Source: CAZGGW01 sp964525365 (lineage in GTDB: Bacteria > Bacillota_I > Bacilli_A > RF39 > UBA660). Taken from it: DNA of 48,833 bases. Below are positions 39,809 through 48,833 of the stretch, piece by piece. Location of the stretch: NCBI GenBank assembly GCA_964525365.1, contig CAZGGW010000005.1, positions 1 to 48,833 on the forward strand, read 5' to 3'. Within the stretch, counting starts at the first letter, position 1. Every line of letters starts with the position of its first letter. The notes beneath the pieces were generated by a model. That model was not told the DNA's origin. It searched no databases and saw nothing but the letters and a program-made list of their open reading frames with translations. The translations under genes were made by a program, and so were the position numbers.

Positions 39809-40485
39809 TTAAGGAAATAATAAGTAAACTATTTAAAAGTGAAGATGTTTTTTATGTTGGAAGTAGTGATATTTTACCGCCACCATTATCTATAGAAGAA
39901 GAAGAAAATAATGTTATACTTTCTAATAATGGCGACTTGAATGCTAGAAATAAATTAATAGAACATAATTTAAGACTAGTGGTTTTTCTTGCTAAAAAAT
40001 ATGAAAACACTTCTTTTGATTTAGAAGATCTCGTGAGTATAGGAACCATTGGGTTGATAAAAGGAGTTAATACTTATAAACTTGGTAAAAACATAAAGCT
40101 TGCCACTTATGCATCACGTTGTATTGATAATGAAATACTTATGATTTTAAGGAAGAACAAAAGAAAAAAAATAGAAGTAAGTTTTGAAGACTCAATAAAT
40201 TACGATGCTGAAGGAAATGAACTCAGATTGGAAGATGTGTTGGGAACAGAAGCAGATGCAGTTGAAAAAGAATATGAACAAATATTAGATAAAAAAATAT
40301 TGAATGATGAAATTTCAAAGTTATCTGATAGAGATAAAGAAATTATATTAATGAGGTATGGATTAAATAATACTAAAGAATATACGCAAAAAGAAGTGGC
40401 AGAAATTTTAGGAATTAGTCAATCTTATATTTCTAGAATAGAAAAAAAAGTAATAAAAAAATTGAAGTATTTGATGAAAGTTTGA
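39805..40485 (+). CDS. sigE: RNA polymerase sporulation sigma factor E
   Basis: The first mother-cell sigma factor of sporulation. 226 residues from ATG 39805, with GGAGG six bases upstream. The N-terminus up to SSDILPPPLSIEEE includes the pro-region that SpoIIGA cleaves. Region 2 shows NLRLVVFLAKKYENTSFDLE and SIGTIGLIKGVNTY then KLATYASRCIDNEILM; region 4 shows LSDRDKEIILMRYGL and QKEVAEILGISQSYISRIEK. This is very close to the Bacillus SigE pattern. Confidence 0.95.
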   Translation: MIKEIISKLFKSEDVFYVGSSDILPPPLSIEEEENNVILSNNGDLNARNKLIEHNLRLVVFLAKKYENTSFDLEDLVSIGTIGLIKGVNTYKLGKNIKLATYASRCIDNEILMILRKNKRKKIEVSFEDSINYDAEGNELRLEDVLGTEADAVEKEYEQILDKKILNDEISKLSDRDKEIILMRYGLNNTKEYTQKEVAEILGISQSYISRIEKKVIKKLKYLMKV

Positions 40486-40508
40486 AACATAAAAAATGTT
40501 TCTTTTTG
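40484..40508 (+). terminator. terminator after sigE
   Basis: GAAACAT-AAAAA-ATGTTTC (40484-40502) followed by TTTTT; overlaps the last base pairs of the sigE stop. Confidence 0.8.
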
Positions 40509-40557
40509 TTAAAAATTATGATATCATGATATTGTATATTAAAGGTAGGAGGTTATT

Positions 40558-42300
40558 ATGGCAGAGATAGATGAAGAAAATGACTTAGAAGAACAAGAAG
40601 AATACGAAGAAACAGATAAAGAAGAAAAGAGACTTCTTTTGTTAAAAAGATTGGGTATTGTATTTTTATTGATAATTGGAATTATCATAATTTTGATGAT
40701 GATAAAAGGATGTCAAATAGGTAAGAATGACTATAAAAATACGACTCAATTATTAGAAGGTGCTAAAGAATATTATGACAATAATAAACATTTGATGCCT
40801 AGTAATAAAGGAACATGTGATACGGTCACCCTTAAAACTTTATTAGAAAAGGGAATATTATTTGAAACTAATTTTGAAGGATGCGATAGTGAAAAAACAT
40901 ACGTAAAGGTGTGCATGCTTGAAAGTGGAAGTTTACATTGGACACCGGTAAAATTGTGCGGAGATGAAGATACTGAAGCATTATATGGCCAATGGAAAGA
41001 GGGAAAGGAATCAGATTTAACAAAAGATGAATCGGATGTTAAATTTGCATTTTTAGCACAATATTTAGATTTATCAGATGCCAAATTAGGTGAGCAAGAA
41101 GAGTATTGGAAAGATGAAATTCCTTATGAAAAATATAAAACTATTGAGCTAATTACATATTATCGTTATAGAGATTTAGAGTATATTTGGAATACAATTA
41201 CAAAATATTATTATACAAGTGGTGGAGAGAAGACTAGTTCTTCTGCAGTAAAAGAGTATTACAAAAGTGCACCTAGTTCAAAGTATACTAATAAAGATAG
41301 TGCCAATAAAACTGCAGCAAAATGGTATAAAGTAACTGGTAGAAAATATTATACTGTTGATGGAATTAGAAAAGCGGTATCAGCAGAAAACTTTGAATAT
41401 ACTAGTGAATATCCAAATAAAGAATTAGCCGATACATTTAAAGCTTATAGAACTAAAACAGTGTGGACAGAAACTTCAAAGCCGACGACAACTTCGCCAA
41501 CCCATTATTATTATTGTACTAAAAGTGCAAGTGATACAACTTCTGGTATCATATCACTACAACCTTGTAGTCAACAGTTGATTGATAATCCATTGTATGG
41601 TTATCAAGCAGAGGATTTCTATTCATGTACTGGAAAGTTCAATAATAAAGTAAGTGCTAATGCAACTTGTTATAAATGTTCTAACGGAGAATTAAAGGAA
41701 GATAATTCTTCATGTGGAAGTTATACTTGGAGTACATGGTCAAAAACTAAGTGTGATACATCTAAAACTGATACTTGTCAGATGTTTTCACAAAATGTGT
41801 ACTATTGGTATAATTCAGAAAATGAAAGCAGATTGTATTATCCAAGTGGCTCTAGTAGTGCTTCCAATGAAAAAGTGTATTATATTTCTTCACCAGCTGA
41901 TGGTGCAATCAAAGATGATGATACTATAACAACTGCTTATAAGTGGTATAGAACCGTAACCACAGAGACAAATAATTATTATTCAACATCTCCTGAATCC
42001 GGAGCAACAAAAACTGATACAAAAAGGTACACAGATTGGACTGAATGGAGTCTTTCAAAGCCATCAGATTTAAAAGGTGGCACTAGAAGTATAGAGAGTA
42101 AAATAAAGGTGAAACTAAAACAAATTTTAACTGAGCAAAGTAATACTTGGAAGAATTTAACAGAAGAATATTTGACTGAAGAAGAATTATTTATCAAATT
42201 AAAAGAAAAAGGTTATGAAGTTCATTCGCTTTCAGTTATAAACGCATCTGGTGAGTTACAGTATTTAATAAAATTGTATTATAGAAATAAGGAGAAGTAA
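40558..42300 (+). CDS. large membrane-anchored exoprotein, Cys/Trp/Tyr-rich
   Basis: 580 residues: an acidic cytoplasmic N-terminus (1-25), one transmembrane helix (about 31-50), then a long outer domain rich in Thr, Ser, Tyr, Trp and Cys. Two stretches recall bacterial thrombospondin-1-like Trp motifs: YTWSTWSKTKCD (around Trp391) and YTDWTEWSLSKPSD (around Trp494), each preceded by a Tyr-rich strand (YYWYNSENESRLYY; YKWYRTVTTETNNYY). About a dozen cysteines suggest disulfides. The C-terminus (KIKVKLKQILTEQ onward) is helical. Likely a surface adhesin or structural protein, but I know no family. AGGAGG precedes the ATG; one base separates it from the next gene. Confidence 0.72.
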   Translation: MAEIDEENDLEEQEEYEETDKEEKRLLLLKRLGIVFLLIIGIIIILMMIKGCQIGKNDYKNTTQLLEGAKEYYDNNKHLMPSNKGTCDTVTLKTLLEKGILFETNFEGCDSEKTYVKVCMLESGSLHWTPVKLCGDEDTEALYGQWKEGKESDLTKDESDVKFAFLAQYLDLSDAKLGEQEEYWKDEIPYEKYKTIELITYYRYRDLEYIWNTITKYYYTSGGEKTSSSAVKEYYKSAPSSKYTNKDSANKTAAKWYKVTGRKYYTVDGIRKAVSAENFEYTSEYPNKELADTFKAYRTKTVWTETSKPTTTSPTHYYYCTKSASDTTSGIISLQPCSQQLIDNPLYGYQAEDFYSCTGKFNNKVSANATCYKCSNGELKEDNSSCGSYTWSTWSKTKCDTSKTDTCQMFSQNVYYWYNSENESRLYYPSGSSSASNEKVYYISSPADGAIKDDDTITTAYKWYRTVTTETNNYYSTSPESGATKTDTKRYTDWTEWSLSKPSDLKGGTRSIESKIKVKLKQILTEQSNTWKNLTEEYLTEEELFIKLKEKGYEVHSLSVINASGELQYLIKLYYRNKEK

Positions 42301-42301
42301 T

Positions 42302-44755
42302 ATGAATAAAGATGAGATTATAAAAGAATTAAAAAATATTAGTGAAAAGTTTTCATCAGAATTTATTGAAGAAGACGTGGTAAAAAGAAATGAAAGAGTA
42401 ACTAATATTACACAGATGATTAGCGAAAATCAAGATAAACTTTTTCAAGTGAATTCTGAACTTGAAAATTTGGCAATGTATATTGGATACGATCCTAACA
42501 ATCAATCGGTAGAAAAAAATAGGCTTTCGGTTGAAAGAGATCAAATTCAAAGCGAGATAGAAGAAGTTGAAAGAACTTTACGAAACCAAGAGAGAGATAA
42601 GATTCATAGCGATTCAATGTCATCAAATATTTCTGATCAAATTAAAAAAATTGATGATGAAGTATATGACCTAACACAGAGACAAAATGCTACAACTAAT
42701 CCTACCGAAGTGGATTTTTTAGCAAAACAAATTCAACATAGGGAAGGCGTATTAAAGCGTTTGAGAATGAGTTTAGAACATCTAATTAAAGGAAACAGTG
42801 ACTCCCAAGTTATAGTAACCGCTAGCAATTCAACACTTCAGCGTTTAAAAGAAGAACAAAGGGAAATAGACACTCAGATAACTACTATAGATAAAAATAT
42901 AGAAAGATATTATTCTGAAAATATTGGAAAAACTATAGAAGATAAAATAAACGAACAAAAAGAATTAGAAGATAAAAATCATAAATTAATGTTGTTGCAA
43001 CAAAGATTTGTGTTAAATCCTAAAGTTGCTATTAATGATTTAATAACACAATTTGAATCAGATAAAATAACAAGCGAACAATTGAAAACAAGACTCGGGT
43101 TATTATATTCGGTACTTCAAGAAGGTGCGCTGGTATTAACTGATGAGGAAAAAGAAACTATAAAATCAAAAGCTTCCTTAAATGATGAAGTTGATCAATT
43201 GGAGAAAAAAATAAATGATGATACAAATTATCCAATGAAGAGTTCAAGATTAGAAGCTTCTAATCAAAGAAAAACGAGATCCGAAGAAATATATAAACAA
43301 AAAGAAAAAGAATATAATGATACTATTAAAAAAATCAAAAGAAATAAAAGAAGTATAATTTTGGCTCAGGCTAATATAGCTTCAAATGAAGAAAATTTAA
43401 GAACAATAAATAAAACTCTTGAGACTGGAAATTTAACAGAAGATGAAAGAATTGTCCAGGAAAAATTGCAAAAGCAAAAATCAAGAGGTATTGATAGGTA
43501 TCAAACTAAAATTGAAACTTTGGAAAAAGAAAATGATAGATTAAGCAAAATTACTAGTGAATTATTAGAACCTAGATTGGAATACGCCAGAGGAAAAAAA
43601 GAGAAGTTCGCCAGTTCTCATGAAATGCTTACTAATCAAAAAGTTGATACAATTGAGAAAGAAGAAGACAAAAGAAAGCTATATAGTTTATATTTGGTGT
43701 CAGAATTGATTCCAGAAAGTGAAAAATCTTCAATTCTATCATCTTTTGATAAGATACTTGGCGGAAAGACTCGTGATTTTAGAAGTCAATTAAATCCAGA
43801 ACAACAAGAAGTATATGATGAAATTCTTTCTAATCAACCTCCGCGTGTAAGAAAAGAAGTTGATAGAAATCTTGAAAATAAATTTGAAGAGGGTGAACAT
43901 GGACTAGCATTGCGAGAGCCTCAAGAATTGGCTGTGGTAGCTGATCCTATTGCAGTTCCTAAAGAGAATGAAGAGGAAGAAAAACCAATTCCTATTAGGG
44001 GTTGGAGAAAATCAATAAAAGATTTAATAAATAAAGTTTCTGACTTTTTCAAGAGAAATGCTTCAAGAATTATTGTTGGAACAATTGCTTTAATTTATCT
44101 GATTGGTGGATTAATAAGTGCAAAGAAATCACAAAGTGATGAAATTCCATCTGAAGTAGAGCAACCTATAGAAGATGTGGTCAGTCAAGATTTTCAAGAA
44201 AATAACGAATATGACTTCAGTGCTGTGGAAGAAACACCAGTCGAGGAAGAAACTGAGGTAGAAGCAGCGGCAGAAGAAGACGAAACTGATGAAAAAGATA
44301 AAACCGATGAAAAAGATAAAATTCCAGAAGCACCAATAGTGGATCCTACAAAGCCTATTACTCCGGGAAGTCCTACAAATCCTGTTGTTGATGAAGGAAC
44401 GGTCGTTTTAGAAGAAGGCGAAAGCTTTTATCAACAAAACCCAGATGGCACAGAAGATTACATTGATAACCACGGAGACGCAGAAAAATATGATGAGGAG
44501 GGTAATAAAATAGGAGAAAAACCTGGTGCTGTAGATTCAACTCTAATTTCAGGTAGAGGTGATACATCGAAAGTAACGATTCCAGATGGACCTATTAATG
44601 TTGATAATGGTAATGATGTCACAACACCTTCAACACCTACTCCTGAAAAACCAGTTGCTTCTACTCCATCCGAAGAAGAGCAAATACAAAATGATTTGGA
44701 TGCGTGGATTGCGGGATTAAATGCGAATTCTTCTTCACAAGGTTTTGGGAATTAA
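42302..44755 (+). CDS. long coiled-coil protein with one membrane helix and acidic Pro-rich outer tail
   Basis: 817 residues. Residues 1 to about 500 are almost continuous coiled coil, with IQSEIEEVERTLRNQERDK as an example. A basic stretch (RGWRKSIKDLINKVSDFFKR) leads into a single transmembrane helix (about 589-608, IIVGTIALIYLIGGLISA). The rest is acidic and Pro/Thr-rich, with a short DETDEKDKTDEKDK repeat, and should lie outside. This topology joins a cytoplasmic rod to the wall side. No family recognised. GGAGAAGTA before ATG 42302; GGAGG for the next gene follows. Confidence 0.72.
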   Translation: MNKDEIIKELKNISEKFSSEFIEEDVVKRNERVTNITQMISENQDKLFQVNSELENLAMYIGYDPNNQSVEKNRLSVERDQIQSEIEEVERTLRNQERDKIHSDSMSSNISDQIKKIDDEVYDLTQRQNATTNPTEVDFLAKQIQHREGVLKRLRMSLEHLIKGNSDSQVIVTASNSTLQRLKEEQREIDTQITTIDKNIERYYSENIGKTIEDKINEQKELEDKNHKLMLLQQRFVLNPKVAINDLITQFESDKITSEQLKTRLGLLYSVLQEGALVLTDEEKETIKSKASLNDEVDQLEKKINDDTNYPMKSSRLEASNQRKTRSEEIYKQKEKEYNDTIKKIKRNKRSIILAQANIASNEENLRTINKTLETGNLTEDERIVQEKLQKQKSRGIDRYQTKIETLEKENDRLSKITSELLEPRLEYARGKKEKFASSHEMLTNQKVDTIEKEEDKRKLYSLYLVSELIPESEKSSILSSFDKILGGKTRDFRSQLNPEQQEVYDEILSNQPPRVRKEVDRNLENKFEEGEHGLALREPQELAVVADPIAVPKENEEEEKPIPIRGWRKSIKDLINKVSDFFKRNASRIIVGTIALIYLIGGLISAKKSQSDEIPSEVEQPIEDVVSQDFQENNEYDFSAVEETPVEEETEVEAAAEEDETDEKDKTDEKDKIPEAPIVDPTKPITPGSPTNPVVDEGTVVLEEGESFYQQNPDGTEDYIDNHGDAEKYDEEGNKIGEKPGAVDSTLISGRGDTSKVTIPDGPINVDNGNDVTTPSTPTPEKPVASTPSEEEQIQNDLDAWIAGLNANSSSQGFGN

Positions 44756-44765
44756 GGAGGAATAA

Positions 44766-45008
44766 ATGATAAATAGAACAAATCAAATAGTTACTCTTGA
44801 AAATGATAAGGAATACTTTATATTTAGACAGGCAGTATATTTGAAAGAAACATATTATATTGCTGTAGAAGTTGAAGATAATGGTACTAAATTTAAAGAA
44901 AAAGTAATAGTCTTAAAAGAAATGGATGACAATGGTAAAAAGTGTATTATAATTGTGAGAGATCCAAATATAATCGCATCAATAATAAAAAACATAAAGC
45001 TTGATTAA
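44766..45008 (+). CDS. small cytoplasmic protein, DUF1292-like in outline
   Basis: 80 residues. Strand-rich with a final helix; the pattern YYIAVEVEDNGTKFKEKVIV and LKEMDDNGKKCIIIV weakly recalls small DUF1292 proteins, but I cannot confirm it. AAGGAGG lies upstream. Last gene of the operon; its 3' end forms part of the bidirectional terminator shared with gerB. Confidence 0.6.
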   Translation: MINRTNQIVTLENDKEYFIFRQAVYLKETYYIAVEVEDNGTKFKEKVIVLKEMDDNGKKCIIIVRDPNIIASIIKNIKLD

Positions 45009-45023
45009 ACTTTATGTTTTTTT
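44987..45023. terminator. bidirectional terminator between the exoprotein operon and ger operon
   Basis: AAAAAACATAAAG (44987-44999), ten-base loop, CTTTATGTTTTTT (45010-45022). It holds the stop codons of both convergent genes. Confidence 0.85.
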
Positions 45024-46105
45024 AATTTATATGTAATTAAAATTATCAAAGATATAAAAATAAATAGTGCGTAAATTAAAGCGGGAATATATACTAATTC
45101 TGGGGTATCTAAAGAATAATCATTATTAAATAAAATGGTTTGTATTACGATTGAGATTATTATCATTATTAGAACTATGATTTTTTCGTTTTTATTCTTT
45201 TTTATTTTTAGTTTTTTAGAGATAATTTTTTTTATAACAATCAATCCAAATGATGTAGTAATAATTATGTAAAAAAACCATAATAATACACTAATATTTT
45301 CCACGCTAGATATAAAATTTAAAATATTAATTTTTTTTAAAACAATATATTCTGGGTAAGTAAAAATACTAACTAGTTCAATGCCTAAACATCCAGTGAT
45401 CATAATTGCTATTGAAAAAAGAACAATCGCAGATAATCCATAAAACAAAAAAACTTTTTTCTTTAATACATTATTGTTTTTTATATCGTTTTTTCTAAAA
45501 AAAGTAAGAAGAAATAGTGGACCACTGAATAGAAATGCTGTTACTAAGGATGTTTTAACAACACTAGTAGCATCCGTAACTAAAAAAGGTTTTATATTAT
45601 TTATATCAAAATATTGAAGTAAACTTGTTATATTGAAAATATATATGGCAGCACATATAACAAAAGAAATACTTGCAAATCTTGTTACTACTTCAAAATT
45701 ATTTATACTTAAATATAAAATTATTGTATTGAGAAGTAATGCTAATACGATATTACTTGCCTTGGTTAAATAGTGAGTTGACAAAAATGAAATTAATCTA
45801 AAAAATAAGAAACTTCCTACTATGAAAATTATTATTATTAAAATTAATAATATAATAGTAGAAATCCATTTAGGAAAAATAACTTCTAATTTCTCATATA
45901 AATTTTTTTCTGGATATATATCTAAAACCTTAAAAAAAATGAATGCAAATAGAAAACTAAGTACAAGCCCAATAATCATGCCTAAAAAATGACTTTTGCT
46001 TATTTCAGAAAAAACAAATATAAATCCGCTACCTAAAAACGAAGCTTTTGTGAAAGCAAAAATTAAAGAAGCAATACTATTTGAATTTACTTTATCGTTT
46101 TTCAT
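45005..46105 (-). CDS. spore germination permease GerB (GerAB family)
   Basis: B subunit of a nutrient germinant receptor in the spore inner membrane; an APC-superfamily transporter relative that binds the germinant. 366 residues with about ten membrane helices. The N-terminus (SIASLIFAFTKASFLGSGFI) and the helix sequence (YIPALIYALFIFISLIILIT at the end) fit the endospore germination permease family. It overlaps gerC by four bases and is last in the operon. Confidence 0.88.
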   Translation of the reverse strand: MKNDKVNSNSIASLIFAFTKASFLGSGFIFVFSEISKSHFLGMIIGLVLSFLFAFIFFKVLDIYPEKNLYEKLEVIFPKWISTIILLILIIIIFIVGSFLFFRLISFLSTHYLTKASNIVLALLLNTIILYLSINNFEVVTRFASISFVICAAIYIFNITSLLQYFDINNIKPFLVTDATSVVKTSLVTAFLFSGPLFLLTFFRKNDIKNNNVLKKKVFLFYGLSAIVLFSIAIMITGCLGIELVSIFTYPEYIVLKKINILNFISSVENISVLLWFFYIIITTSFGLIVIKKIISKKLKIKKNKNEKIIVLIMIIISIVIQTILFNNDYSLDTPELVYIPALIYALFIFISLIILITYKLKKHKV

Positions 46106-47268
46106 TTCCTTGTTATTTTCTCCTTTAAATTTCCTTGCTTAATAACTCGAACATCTACTTTAACATTTGATTTTATATTGTTTAATCCTTCTTTATTCCA
46201 ATTCTTGTTTTTAAAATCAAAGTAAGTTGGATTGTTTTTATAAATAAAGTTTCCTATACCAATAAAATCTGTCCTTTCTTTTAATGCCAAATCAATAGTT
46301 GATTCAACAATTTCTTTTATTTTATTTTCTGAAACAGTTTTTATATAATTATAAGTACTATTACTAGTAATATCCATATCACAATCAAATTCCCCAATCG
46401 TTAATGTTATTTTAGAATCAATAACTATTTCATTCTTTTTTAGATTTTCTTTAAGAGAAGTATTAGATGAAAATACCTCCATGCTAAAATTTTTATCATT
46501 ACCACAATTTAAATTAATAAGAGGATAAGAAATATTGTTTTTTATAAAATTATATCCCAAGCTTTCATCCTTAGATAATTGTACATAACTCCCATCATCT
46601 TTATAAAAAACTAAATTATTAGTTTGGATCAAGTAACTGATATTACTATTTTTAAGAACAGACTCGTTATCTTTATTTTTTATATTATCGTTTAAGGAAA
46701 TATTAGTAAGTATGGGAGCAGTACCATATGACACTAAGCCTTTTAAAAAATCTTCTAAACGGATATTGTATGAGGTACCAGTATTTTTTTCACTTATTTT
46801 TAAAATGTTTTCTATATCTTCAGCACTTGAAGAAGATAGAGGAGTAATCGTTTTTAAGATATCACTTGGTGAATCGTTAGTTGTCGTCACAATATTTTGG
46901 TTAATCATGCTTTCGGTGTCCCTAACAATAACATCAACAAATTGATCAATGTTTTCAAATAATGTATGATCTAAAATAATTATTTTGGTGTGCGGATAGT
47001 ATAATCTTTTAGGACTTTCATTTGACATACTTCTCATAGCTTCAAATATTGTATTTCCAAGTCCGGTATAAACATAAATTTTTGATTCTTCGGTGCTTGT
47101 ATTTTGCTTTAAGGCATTAATATTTATTACTTGTGCAGTTACCAATATTTTCCCATCTTGTTTTTCAATACCGATTGCTTCTACGATTGCTATCTCATTT
47201 AATTCTTTATAATCAGTAGAACATGCTGTTAAAAAAAATATTATAAGTATTAAAGTTATCTTTTTCAT
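46102..47268 (-). CDS. spore germination lipoprotein GerC
   Basis: C subunit of the germinant receptor, a lipoprotein of the spore inner membrane. 388 residues. Signal peptide with lipobox FLTAC (Cys16), then the Ger(x)C opening DYKELNEIAIVEAIGIEKQD, and GLGNTIFEAMRSMSNESPKR followed by LYYPHTKIIILD, all family hallmarks. It overlaps gerA and gerB by four bases each. Confidence 0.93.
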   Translation of the reverse strand: MKKITLILIIFFLTACSTDYKELNEIAIVEAIGIEKQDGKILVTAQVININALKQNTSTEESKIYVYTGLGNTIFEAMRSMSNESPKRLYYPHTKIIILDHTLFENIDQFVDVIVRDTESMINQNIVTTTNDSPSDILKTITPLSSSSAEDIENILKISEKNTGTSYNIRLEDFLKGLVSYGTAPILTNISLNDNIKNKDNESVLKNSNISYLIQTNNLVFYKDDGSYVQLSKDESLGYNFIKNNISYPLINLNCGNDKNFSMEVFSSNTSLKENLKKNEIVIDSKITLTIGEFDCDMDITSNSTYNYIKTVSENKIKEIVESTIDLALKERTDFIGIGNFIYKNNPTYFDFKNKNWNKEGLNNIKSNVKVDVRVIKQGNLKEKITRK

Positions 47269-48725
47269 AAATCACCTTTAATAATATTCTTTTTGGTTAA
47301 ATATTTCTTTCTAAATATAGAAGTTTTTAAAGATTTTCTGTAAATGGCATCTTGATTACCAATTCTATTAAAAGGAGCAAAAGGAAGAAGATATGGTTTT
47401 CCAAAAGATTTAATCGTCGATAAATTGCATATCATTAAAGTTATACCTATCGTTAATCCAATAATTCCAAAAAAAGATACCATTATCATTAATAAATATC
47501 TCCAAAACCTTATTACCCCTTGCAGGTTTAAATATGTAAATAGTAGTGAACAAATAGATGTCAAGGCAACGACAATAACCATAATTGGAGAGACAAGTCC
47601 TGCGTTAACCGCAGCATCGCCTAATACTAGAGCCCCCAAAATAGAAAGAGATGTGCCTCTTGATGTTGGGGTTCTTGAGTCGCCTTCATAAATGATTTCA
47701 AATATAATTATCAAAATAGCCGCTTCAATAAAAGCTGGGAAAGGAACGCTTTCCCTTTGAGCAGCAAAATTAACAAGTAAACTAGCGGGTAAGAGCTGCT
47801 GATCAAATGTAGTAATAGCTAAATAAAAAGATGGAAGTATTATAGATATGAAAAATGCTAACATTCTAATTATCCTAGTAAAAGTAGCAAAAAATGGTTG
47901 TTGATAATAGTCCTCACTATTTTTAAATAAATCAATAAAAAAAGTTGGAATAATTAAAACATTAGGACTATTTTCTACTAACAAACAAATTCTTCCTTCA
48001 AGCAATGCTTTACATATTTCATCTGGCTTCTCACTATTTTTAATAATTGGGAATAGAGTATTATTCTTTTTTTTAAATAATTCTTTTAAATAATATGAAT
48101 CTAATATACCATCAGTTTTTATATCTTGAAGTTCACTTTTAATTCTATTTATTAAACCAGTTTCAGCAATATTATCTAAATACATAATATTAACTCTTGT
48201 GTCAGTAAGTTTACCAATATACATAGTATCTAAAGATAAATCTTTACTTTTAATTCTTTTTCTTATAAGTCCAATATTTATATTTATATTTTCATTAAAA
48301 GCATCTTTTGGACCCTTTACTGTTGGTTCGCTTGTTGGTTCACTAATACTTCTATCAAGTAAAGCTTTTGTTTCAAATGCAAATGCTTCATTTGATAAAA
48401 GAACAACAGTAAAACCATTAAATAAATAAAAGAAAACATCTTCATATTTTTTTATTTCAACTTTATTAATAGAAGGAATATATTCTTCTATACTTTTCTT
48501 GAAATTAACGGTGTTTGTAGTAGTGCTCTTATTAGAAAAATATTTCAAAATAAAATCATTAACTTTATCTTCACTAGTTAATGTTTGAAATGCAACCACA
48601 TAAACATATTTAGAAATACCAAATTTAATTTTTCTAATTATTAAATCTGGAGCTTTTTCTTTTAGTATGTTTAATTCATTTATTAAACCATTAATATTCA
48701 TACAATTATTATGGCAAAATAGCAT
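47265..48725 (-). CDS. spore germination protein GerA (GerAA family)
   Basis: A subunit of the germinant receptor, which assembles into a pentameric ion channel. About 486 residues: a soluble N-terminal half with LLDRSISEPTSEPTVKGPKD, the family signature around residue 130, and AFNENININIGLIRKRIKSK, then the membrane half with PFFATFTRIIRMLAFFISII, SLLVNFAAQRESVPFPAFIE and TSRGTSLSILGALVLGDAAV. The start is uncertain: ATG 48725, ATG 48701 and TTG 48743 are all in frame and none has a ribosome-binding site; TATAAT (48735-48730) lies four bases before ATG 48725. First gene of the gerA-gerC-gerB operon. Confidence 0.93.
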   Translation of the reverse strand: MLFCHNNCMNINGLINELNILKEKAPDLIIRKIKFGISKYVYVVAFQTLTSEDKVNDFILKYFSNKSTTTNTVNFKKSIEEYIPSINKVEIKKYEDVFFYLFNGFTVVLLSNEAFAFETKALLDRSISEPTSEPTVKGPKDAFNENININIGLIRKRIKSKDLSLDTMYIGKLTDTRVNIMYLDNIAETGLINRIKSELQDIKTDGILDSYYLKELFKKKNNTLFPIIKNSEKPDEICKALLEGRICLLVENSPNVLIIPTFFIDLFKNSEDYYQQPFFATFTRIIRMLAFFISIILPSFYLAITTFDQQLLPASLLVNFAAQRESVPFPAFIEAAILIIIFEIIYEGDSRTPTSRGTSLSILGALVLGDAAVNAGLVSPIMVIVVALTSICSLLFTYLNLQGVIRFWRYLLMIMVSFFGIIGLTIGITLMICNLSTIKSFGKPYLLPFAPFNRIGNQDAIYRKSLKTSIFRKKYLTKKNIIKGDL

Positions 48726-48736
48726 ATTAATTATAC

Positions 48737-48766
48737 TTGACAAAAAGTTTAAAAAATTGGTAATAT
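48737..48766 (+). promoter_or_regulatory. sigma-A promoter of the rightmost gene, divergent from gerA
   Basis: TTGACA (48737-48742), an 18-base spacer and TAATAT (48761-48766). The -35 box adjoins the gerA upstream region (TATAAT on the minus strand at 48735-48730), so the two promoters nearly overlap back to back. Confidence 0.65.
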
Positions 48767-48795
48767 AGACATATAGGATACGGAGGTATTTTGTT

Positions 48796-48833
48796 GTGAG
48801 TAATAAAAAAGAAAGACTAATAATAACAATAAC
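48796..48833 (+). CDS. start of a gene running off the window
   Basis: GTG 48796 opens a frame (MSNKKERLIITI) that is still open at the window end. GGAGG (48782-48786) lies nine bases upstream, and a promoter precedes it. The hydrophobic residues after a basic start could begin a signal anchor, but twelve residues cannot identify the product. Confidence 0.55.
   Translation, partial: MSNKKERLIITI

Noticed and set aside
1..48833. Use of UGA as tryptophan codon, as in Mycoplasma
   Set aside because: Conserved tryptophans are UGG and several full-length genes end at UGA.
1..48833. CRISPR arrays, tRNA, rRNA, insertion sequences
   Set aside because: No regularly spaced repeats, no cloverleaf or rRNA-like stretches and no transposase-like frames were found by reading both strands; short tRNAs in AT-rich gaps cannot be fully excluded without a search.

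Overview
The window is a stretch of chromosome from an AT-rich, low-GC, Gram-positive (Firmicutes-type) endospore former. The evidence for spores is direct: the spoIIGA–sigE pair, a complete gerA–gerC–gerB germination operon, YunB, a YutH-like coat kinase homologue and a CotY/CotZ-type cysteine-rich coat protein. UGA is used as a stop (for example after the reverse transcriptase, folD, spoIIGA and sigE) and tryptophan is UGG, so the genetic code is standard despite the Mollicutes-like base composition. An uncultured gut Bacilli (Erysipelotrichia/Turicibacter-type or a related lineage) is my best guess; this is inference only.

Layout. (1) 1–1818: a diversity-generating retroelement (DGR), with an Asn-codon-rich template repeat, an Avd-like accessory gene and a DGR-type reverse transcriptase; the variable target gene is not in the window and probably lies just upstream. 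(2) 1865–6434: cell-envelope polymer genes (LTA-synthase-like sulfatase, a membrane protein, an LCP-family transferase). (3) 6525–9202: two tandem, paralogous coiled-coil proteins. (4) 9267–17577: mixed envelope, RNA-modification and sporulation genes (uppP, D,D-carboxypeptidase, rluB, ferredoxin, yunB, yutD, DUF1292, yutH-like, S1-domain protein). (5) 17578–18047: no gene, but a strong promoter, a compact predicted RNA fold and a terminator, i.e. a candidate structured non-coding RNA. (6) 18048–25395: PH-domain and DUF1003 proteins, typA, folD, trmB, a lipoprotein, and a DUF948/YtxH pair. (7) 25456–33646: a CPBP protease, a dead metallophosphoesterase homologue, an orphan histidine kinase, an EIIB-like protein lacking its cysteine, and a cluster of three thioredoxin-fold proteins around the CotZ-like coat gene, then serS and a degenerate polysaccharide-deacetylase homologue. 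(8) 34397–38173: secE–nusG–(MetRS)–rplK–rplA, a ribosomal cluster interrupted by a methionyl-tRNA synthetase and not followed by rplJ/rplL. (9) 39068–40485: spoIIGA–sigE. (10) 40558–45008: a three-gene envelope operon with a large Cys/Trp-rich exoprotein and a long coiled-coil membrane protein. (11) 45005–48725 (minus strand): ger operon, divergent from a gene that runs off the right end.

The most notable items are the DGR at the left edge, the unassigned structured RNA at 17.6–18.0 kb, a theme of catalytically dead enzyme homologues retained in intact reading frames (metallophosphoesterase, EIIB, deacetylase), the thiol-redox cluster around a coat gene, and a divergent ribosomal protein L11 with an acidic tail. 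No tRNA, rRNA, CRISPR array or insertion sequence was seen.
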